Assembly: GCA_947176615.1 (NCBI GenBank)
Contig: CAMWRO010000058.1
Location: forward strand, 1-12,361
Direction: 5' to 3'
From: an uncultured Porphyromonadaceae bacterium
GTDB lineage: Bacteria; Bacteroidota; Bacteroidia; Bacteroidales; Muribaculaceae
Length of the DNA: 12,361 bases
The position numbers were made by a program, and so were the translations under genes. This document shows, piece by piece, positions 9,174 through 12,361 of the stretch (the stretch's first letter is position 1; each line of letters begins with the position of its first letter). Under the pieces are notes generated by a model that saw nothing but the letters and a program-made list of their open reading frames with translations, did no database searches and had not been told where the DNA came from.

Positions 9174-10124
9174 ATGGCAACAACTTTGGTTCACACCGAT
9201 TTCAATTTCCCGGGACAGACTGCCGTTTATCATGGCAAAGTGCGCGATGTCTATACCATCAATGACGACATTCTCGTCATGATTGCAACCGACCGCATCT
9301 CGGCATTTGACGTTATCCTTCCCGAGGGTATCCCCTACAAGGGACAGGCTCTCAACCAGATTGCGGCAACTTTCCTTGACGCTACCGCCGACATCGTTCC
9401 CAACTGGAAACTCGCAGTTCCCGACCCGATGGTGACCGTAGGATACCGCTGCGAGGGCCTGCGTCTCGAAATGATTATCCGCGGCTATCTCGCCGGCAGC
9501 GCGTGGCGCGCCTATAAGAACGGCGTGCGCGAAATCTGCGGTGTGAAACTTCCCGAGGGAATGCGTGAAAACGAGCGTTTCCCCGAGCCTATAATCACCC
9601 CCACCACCAAGGCCGATGCCGGACACGACGAAGACATCTCCCGCGAGGAGGCCATCGCGCAGGGCATCGTGACCGCCGAGGAATTTGACACAATGGCAGC
9701 CTACACCCGCGCACTGTTCAAGCGCGGCAGCGAGATGGCAGCCGAAAAGGGCCTCATCCTCGTCGACACCAAGTATGAATTTGGCAAGCGTGACGGCAAG
9801 GTCATCCTCATCGACGAAATCCACACCCCCGACTCGTCGCGCTACTTCTATGCCGACGGATACGAGGAGCGTCTCGCCGCCGGAGAACCCCAGCGTCAGC
9901 TGTCAAAGGAATTTGTGCGCGAGTGGCTCATGGCCCACGACTTCATGGGCAAGCCGGGCCAGACTGTTCCCGAGATGACCCCCGAGTTCTGCGAGGAAGT
10001 GTCGGAACGCTACATCGAACTGTATGAGCACATCACCGGCAACAAGTTTGTCAAGGCTCCCGAAAACGACCTGACCGACCGCATCGCCAAGAACGTGCTT
10101 GACTGCCTCCAGAATCTGAAATAA
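9174..10124 (+). CDS. purC: Phosphoribosylaminoimidazole-succinocarboxamide synthase (SAICAR synthase)
   Basis: This cytoplasmic enzyme of de novo purine synthesis (EC 6.3.2.6) joins CAIR and L-aspartate with ATP to give SAICAR. The 316 residues are about the length I expect for Bacteroidota PurC. Family hallmarks are present in order: the N-terminal nucleotide-binding GKVRDVY (residues 21-27), DRISAFD (40-46), the first SAICAR synthetase signature LRLEMIIRGYLAGS (96-109), the substrate-binding TPTTKADAGHDE (142-153), the second signature LILVDTKYEFG (194-204), and DEIHTPDSSR (214-223). The ATG at 9174 sits just after a TATCTTTG promoter box, and the N-terminus MATTLVHTDF fits the family. It is divergent from the adhesin-like gene. 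Downstream, a 430 bp inverted-repeat element begins 14 bp after the stop codon, and no ordinary terminator lies between them. No other purine gene is visible in the window. Confidence 0.97.
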   Translation: MATTLVHTDFNFPGQTAVYHGKVRDVYTINDDILVMIATDRISAFDVILPEGIPYKGQALNQIAATFLDATADIVPNWKLAVPDPMVTVGYRCEGLRLEMIIRGYLAGSAWRAYKNGVREICGVKLPEGMRENERFPEPIITPTTKADAGHDEDISREEAIAQGIVTAEEFDTMAAYTRALFKRGSEMAAEKGLILVDTKYEFGKRDGKVILIDEIHTPDSSRYFYADGYEERLAAGEPQRQLSKEFVREWLMAHDFMGKPGQTVPEMTPEFCEEVSERYIELYEHITGNKFVKAPENDLTDRIAKNVLDCLQNLK

Positions 10125-10138
10125 ACAACATAATATTA

Positions 10139-10180
10139 TATAGTAGCGTCGTGCCATAGCGCAATGTCACTGACTTAACG
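10139..10180 (+). repeat. Left terminal inverted repeat of the nested element
   Basis: Its 42 nt match the reverse complement of 10527-10568 at 37 positions, starting TATAGTAGCGTCG and ending GACTTAACG. Four of the five mismatches fall inside an internal 12-mer (10151-10162), which is present in the same orientation in both arms rather than inverted. The purC stop codon is 14 bp upstream. Confidence 0.85.
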
Positions 10181-10242
10181 GTATAATTGCATGGATAAAT
10201 CGGTCACCACGCCCTCTGCGGGTCACAACATCGCCAACAGGT

Positions 10243-10317
10243 GCGGCATCGCCGCCGATTGCGCGGTGTAGCCGCGCCTTAACGTTAGGCCCATGCAAGC
10301 GCGCCTTTAGGTGCGCG
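10243..10317 (+). repeat. Left arm of the internal 75 nt inverted repeat
   Basis: It pairs with 10436-10510 (about 62 of 75 positions). It contains three local hairpins: GCGGC-ATC-GCCGC (10243-10255), GCGCGG-TGTAG-CCGCGC (10261-10277) and GCGCGCC-TTTA-GGTGCGC (10299-10316, one G-T wobble). Differences from the other arm tend to fall in hairpin loops or keep stems paired, so each arm could fold alone or pair with the other. Confidence 0.8.
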
Positions 10318-10350
10318 CCGCTTGGGTTTTTAGCGGTTTCTGTCAGGAAT

Positions 10351-10367
10351 CGGCTACAGCGTAGCCG
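10351..10367. repeat. Central hairpin of the nested element
   Basis: CGGCTAC (10351-10357) and GTAGCCG (10361-10367) form a perfect 7 bp stem around AGC. GGAAT at 10346 and ATTCC at 10371 could extend it with a bulge. GCCGGTC (10364-10370) can alternatively pair with GACCGGC (10383-10389). The hairpin sits within a few bases of the geometric midpoint of the 430 bp element. Confidence 0.75.
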
Positions 10368-10435
10368 GTCATTCCCCGTCAAGACCGGCAGCTATGCCGC
10401 CGTAAAATCAGATATGCGCTATTGACCACACGCTG

Positions 10436-10510
10436 CCCGCACCTAAAGGCGCGGTTGCATGTGGCTAACGTTGACACGCGGCCATGCCGCGTAATCGGCG
10501 GCTCTGCCGC
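10436..10510 (-). repeat. Right arm of the internal 75 nt inverted repeat
   Basis: It is the reverse-complementary partner of 10243-10317. It contains ACGCGGC-CAT-GCCGCGT (10476-10492, 7 bp stem) and GCGGC-TCT-GCCGC (10498-10510). These mirror the two outer hairpins of the left arm, with different loops but intact stems. Confidence 0.8.
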
Positions 10511-10526
10511 TGACGATGGACAGCGG

Positions 10527-10568
10527 CGTTAAGTTAGTGACATTGTGCCATAGCGCGACGCTACTATA
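10527..10568 (-). repeat. Right terminal inverted repeat of the nested element
   Basis: Reverse complement of 10139-10180 at 37 of 42 positions. It ends 11 bp before the menG ATG at 10580, so the region just upstream of that gene, where a promoter or leader would lie, is element sequence. No TAnnTTTG box is found in it. Confidence 0.85.
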
Positions 10569-10579
10569 ATCTATACTGA

Positions 10580-11320
10580 ATGGATTGTACCGAGATTAAC
10601 CCTTACGACAACGAGCGGGCCAAGGGGGCACAGGTCAAGGAGATGTTTGACAGCATCGCCCCGGCCTATGACTTCATGAACCGCGCGATGACATTCGGCA
10701 TCGACAAGTGGTGGCGGCGGCGCGCCGTCGCGCGGCTTGCCTCACGCCCCCATGACCGCATTCTCGACATTGCCACCGGCACCGGCGACCTTGCCATCCT
10801 GATGGCGCGGCGGCTCGACCCGGTCAGCGTCACCGGCGTGGACCTCTCGGAGGGAATGATTGAAATCGGACGGCGCAAAATCAAAGAGGAGGGACTGACC
10901 GACGTTGTCTCGCTACAGCCGGGCGACTGCCTGAACCTGCCGTTTACCGACCGCTCGTTTGACTGCGTGACGGCGGCCTACGGAGTGCGCAACTTCGAGA
11001 ACCTCCTTGCGGGCTACCGCGAGATGTTCCGCGTGCTGATTCCGGGCGGCACGGTGTGCATAATCGAGCTATCGACCCCCACCTCCCCGATAATCCGTCC
11101 TCTCTACAATCTCTACAGCCGCCACATCATCCCGGCAGTGGGCCGCATGGTCTCGAAAGACACCCGCGCCTACAGCTACCTTCCCGAGTCAATCGCCGCC
11201 GTACCTCAGGGCGACGCGATGCTCGCCATCATGCGCGAGGCGGGATTCACCGACACCACCTTCCACCCCATGACTTTCGGCACCTGCACCGTCTACATGG
11301 CAACAAAGCCGACAGTATAA
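10580..11320 (+). CDS. menG: Demethylmenaquinone methyltransferase (UbiE/MenG family)
   Basis: This SAM-dependent C-methyltransferase (EC 2.1.1.163) performs the last step of menaquinone synthesis, methylating demethylmenaquinone at the membrane surface. Bacteroidota generally make menaquinone rather than ubiquinone, so menG is preferred over ubiE. The 246 residues show a UbiE signature 1-like YDFMNRAMTFGIDKWW (30-45), the SAM-binding motif I DIATGTGD (63-70), the acidic post-I motif VDLSEGM (87-93), GDCLNLPF (105-112), AAYGVRNF (122-129), the UbiE signature 2 RVLIPGGTVCIIELS (141-155) and a C-terminal YSYLPESI. The start at 10580 gives the N-terminal length expected for the family. The leader is only 11 bp beyond the upstream repeat element, so expression must come from read-through or from a promoter within the element. 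It heads a tight cluster with the phosphatase and cdd genes. Confidence 0.95.
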   Translation: MDCTEINPYDNERAKGAQVKEMFDSIAPAYDFMNRAMTFGIDKWWRRRAVARLASRPHDRILDIATGTGDLAILMARRLDPVSVTGVDLSEGMIEIGRRKIKEEGLTDVVSLQPGDCLNLPFTDRSFDCVTAAYGVRNFENLLAGYREMFRVLIPGGTVCIIELSTPTSPIIRPLYNLYSRHIIPAVGRMVSKDTRAYSYLPESIAAVPQGDAMLAIMREAGFTDTTFHPMTFGTCTVYMATKPTV

Positions 11321-11333
11321 ACGTTTTACCCAC

Positions 11334-11816
11334 ATGAAGCATAAGAAACACAAGATACTCTTCGTGTGCCTCGGCAACATCTGCCGCTCCCCCGCGGCCG
11401 AAGGCATCATGCGCGCCATTGTCGCCGACAAGCCCGATGCCGCCGACTGGGAAATCGACTCGGCAGGCACAGGCGGCTACCACATAGGCGACCAGCCCGA
11501 CCGCCGGATGCGGGTTCACGCCCGCGAGCGCGGCATCAACCTCGTCCACACCTGCCGCCAAGTGTCAGAAAGCGACTTTGACCGTTTCGACATGATAATC
11601 GGGATGGACGACAGCAACATAAGCAATCTCCGCGCCATCGCCCCGACAGTCGAGGCCGAAAAGAAAATCCACCGCATGGCCGAGTTTCTCGACCCCGGAA
11701 TGCGCTACGGCTATATCCCCGACCCCTACTATGAAGGGAGCGAGGGTTTTGAACTCGTTCTCGACCTGTTGCAGAACGGATGCGGGAACCTATACAAAAA
11801 ACTGACCGAATCATGA
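11334..11816 (+). CDS. Low-molecular-weight protein tyrosine phosphatase
   Basis: This cytoplasmic phosphatase (LMW-PTP family, EC 3.1.3.48) removes phosphate from phosphotyrosine through a cysteinyl intermediate. The 160 residues contain the N-terminal active-site loop VCLGNICRS with nucleophile C12, C17 and R18 (C-x5-R), then DSAGTGGYHIGDQPDRRM (42-59) and the general-acid loop PDPYYEG with D130. All catalytic residues are present, so it should be active. In bacteria such enzymes often counter tyrosine kinases controlling capsule or exopolysaccharide, but no kinase or polysaccharide gene is nearby and the substrate is unknown. It begins 13 bp after menG, and its TGA stop overlaps the cdd ATG (ATGA at 11813-11816), so the three genes are probably co-transcribed and the last two translationally coupled. 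ArsC-type arsenate reductase is less likely, given the DPYY acid loop. Confidence 0.93.
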   Translation: MKHKKHKILFVCLGNICRSPAAEGIMRAIVADKPDAADWEIDSAGTGGYHIGDQPDRRMRVHARERGINLVHTCRQVSESDFDRFDMIIGMDDSNISNLRAIAPTVEAEKKIHRMAEFLDPGMRYGYIPDPYYEGSEGFELVLDLLQNGCGNLYKKLTES

Positions 11817-12286
11817 AAAAACTTGACATTACCGTTCCCGTGACAGTGGCAAGCTACGACGAACTGTCACCCGAAGACCGCCGCCTTGTCGACCTCGCGC
11901 GCGAGGCAACCCACCGTTCCTATGCCCCTTACAGCAAATTCTGCGTCGGAGCAGCAATCCTGCTGTCAAACGGCGAAATCGTCACCGGGGCCAATCAGGA
12001 AAACGCCGCTTTCCCATCGGGCACATGCGCCGAGCGCACAGCCTGCTACTATGCCCACGCCCGTTATCCCGAGGCCACGTTTGAGACCATCGCGATAGCC
12101 GCCCGCGACACCGACGGCCTCGAAATCGCCAACCCCGTCGCCCCCTGCGGCGCATGTCGGCAGGCACTGCTCGAATACGAAACCCTCGCCGGCAAAAATG
12201 TCAAGGTCATCCTCGTCGGACGCAACGACATCTACATCCTCCCCTCGGTAGCCTCAACCCTCCCCCTCGCCTTCAGCGAATTTTAG
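11813..12286 (+). CDS. cdd: Cytidine deaminase
   Basis: This zinc-dependent pyrimidine salvage enzyme (EC 3.5.4.5) deaminates cytidine and deoxycytidine to uridine and deoxyuridine in the cytoplasm. The 157 residues are close to the short, tetrameric CDA class. Visible motifs are YAPYSKFCVGAA (37-48), the substrate-binding NQENAAFPSG (61-70), the catalytic TCAE with zinc ligand C72 and proton shuttle E74, PCGACRQ with zinc ligands C112 and C115, and a C-terminal LPLAFS. The frame is open back to an ATG at 11780, but ATG 11813 is chosen. It overlaps the upstream TGA as ATGA, gives MKKLDITV, and avoids 11 extra residues encoded by the phosphatase C-terminal region. A TAG stop at 12284 is followed 21 bp later by a strong hairpin. 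Confidence 0.96.
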   Translation: MKKLDITVPVTVASYDELSPEDRRLVDLAREATHRSYAPYSKFCVGAAILLSNGEIVTGANQENAAFPSGTCAERTACYYAHARYPEATFETIAIAARDTDGLEIANPVAPCGACRQALLEYETLAGKNVKVILVGRNDIYILPSVASTLPLAFSEF

Positions 12287-12307
12287 AGAGGGCGCTTAAA
12301 TTAAAAC

Positions 12308-12358
12308 GATAACACATCGGCCCCGCGACTGTTGACGTCGCGGGGCCGATGTGTTATC
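12308..12358. terminator. Perfect 22 bp stem hairpin after cdd, probably a (bidirectional) terminator
   Basis: Positions 12308-12329 and 12337-12358 are exact reverse complements around the 7 nt loop TGTTGAC. The stem core is GC-rich (CGGCCCCGCGAC). It lies 21 bp after the cdd stop. On the minus strand the stem runs into GTTTTAATTT, a good T-tract for a convergent gene from the right. On the plus strand only TGT is visible before the window ends, so termination of the menG-cdd transcript is likely but unproven. The stem is unusually long for a terminator, and a small repeat element is the alternative. Confidence 0.7.
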
Positions 12359-12361
12359 TGT

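Larger units (their letters stand above)
10139..10568. mobile_element. 430 bp nested inverted-repeat element, MITE-like, between purC and menG
   Basis: This gene-free element fills nearly the whole purC-menG gap. It is bounded by 42 bp terminal inverted repeats (10139-10180 and 10527-10568; 37 of 42 match). Inside is a second inverted repeat of 75 nt arms (10243-10317 and 10436-10510; about 62 of 75 match). Near the middle (midpoint 10353.5) is a hairpin with a 7 bp stem, CGGCTAC-AGC-GTAGCCG (10351-10367). Several further short hairpins share the pattern GCGGC-NNN-GCCGC. Both ends read TATA outward, compatible with a TA target duplication, but no longer duplication is seen. It encodes no transposase and no convincing protein. 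A non-autonomous transposon-like repeat is the favoured reading. A structured RNA or a BIME/REP-like hairpin array that also serves as terminator or regulator is the alternative. Copy number cannot be judged from one window. Confidence 0.6.

Noticed and set aside
9012..9824. 270-codon open frame on the minus strand opposite purC
   Set aside because: It is the complement of purC, which has all family motifs. The frame's protein matches no family I know, and it runs into the AT-rich promoter region.
10167..10382. 71-codon minus-strand frame inside the inverted-repeat element
   Set aside because: It crosses several hairpins and one arm of the repeat. Its Arg/Gly/Ala-rich translation reflects palindromic GC-rich DNA rather than a protein.
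10139..10568. CRISPR array
   Set aside because: The repeats are inverted, unequal in spacing and differ in loop sequence. There are no regular direct repeats with unique spacers and no cas genes.
11780..11812. Upstream ATG start for cdd at 11780
   Set aside because: It would add 11 residues (MREPIQKTDRI) overlapping the phosphatase C-terminal codons. The ATG at 11813 forms a standard ATGA overlap and gives the usual cytidine deaminase N-terminus.

Overview
The window looks like chromosomal DNA of a Bacteroidota bacterium, most likely order Bacteroidales. A gut lineage such as Muribaculaceae is a guess from the GC-rich coding DNA and gene types, not something the sequence proves. The pointers are promoters of the Bacteroidota type (TTTG, about 20 nt, then TAnnTTTG), no Shine-Dalgarno sequences before the genes, a type IX secretion (T9SS) type A sorting tail on a giant exported protein, and a ubiE/menG-type methyltransferase of the kind used for menaquinone.

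Left two thirds (1-8726, minus strand): two very large tandem paralogous genes encode secreted multidomain proteins. The right-hand copy (4245-8726, 1493 aa) is complete. It has a signal peptide, a propeller-like N-terminal module, a string of fibronectin type III (FN3)-like domains, three jelly-roll 'cleaved adhesin / choice-of-anchor J' domains, a CARDB-like domain and a T9SS sorting tail. The left-hand copy (start at 4054) follows the same order for 1351 codons and runs off the left edge in its third jelly-roll. Each gene has its own promoter with the same geometry, and a clean intrinsic terminator lies between them, so they appear to be separate transcription units.

Middle (8727-9173): a divergent, AT-rich intergenic region holds the promoter of the right-hand adhesin gene and the promoter of purC.

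Right third (9174-12361, plus strand): purC (SAICAR synthase, purine synthesis) is followed by a gene-free 455 bp gap. A 430 bp nested inverted-repeat element (10139-10568) fills almost all of that gap and ends 11 bp before the next start codon. After it comes a compact cluster: menG/ubiE (menaquinone methyltransferase), a low-molecular-weight protein tyrosine phosphatase 13 bp later, and cdd (cytidine deaminase), whose start overlaps the phosphatase stop (ATGA). A perfect 22 bp stem hairpin closes the cluster at the window edge.

The most unusual things are the elaborately palindromic element between purC and menG, and the tandem pair of giant T9SS-type adhesin-like proteins. No CRISPR array, tRNA, rRNA, transposase gene or recognisable defence system was seen.
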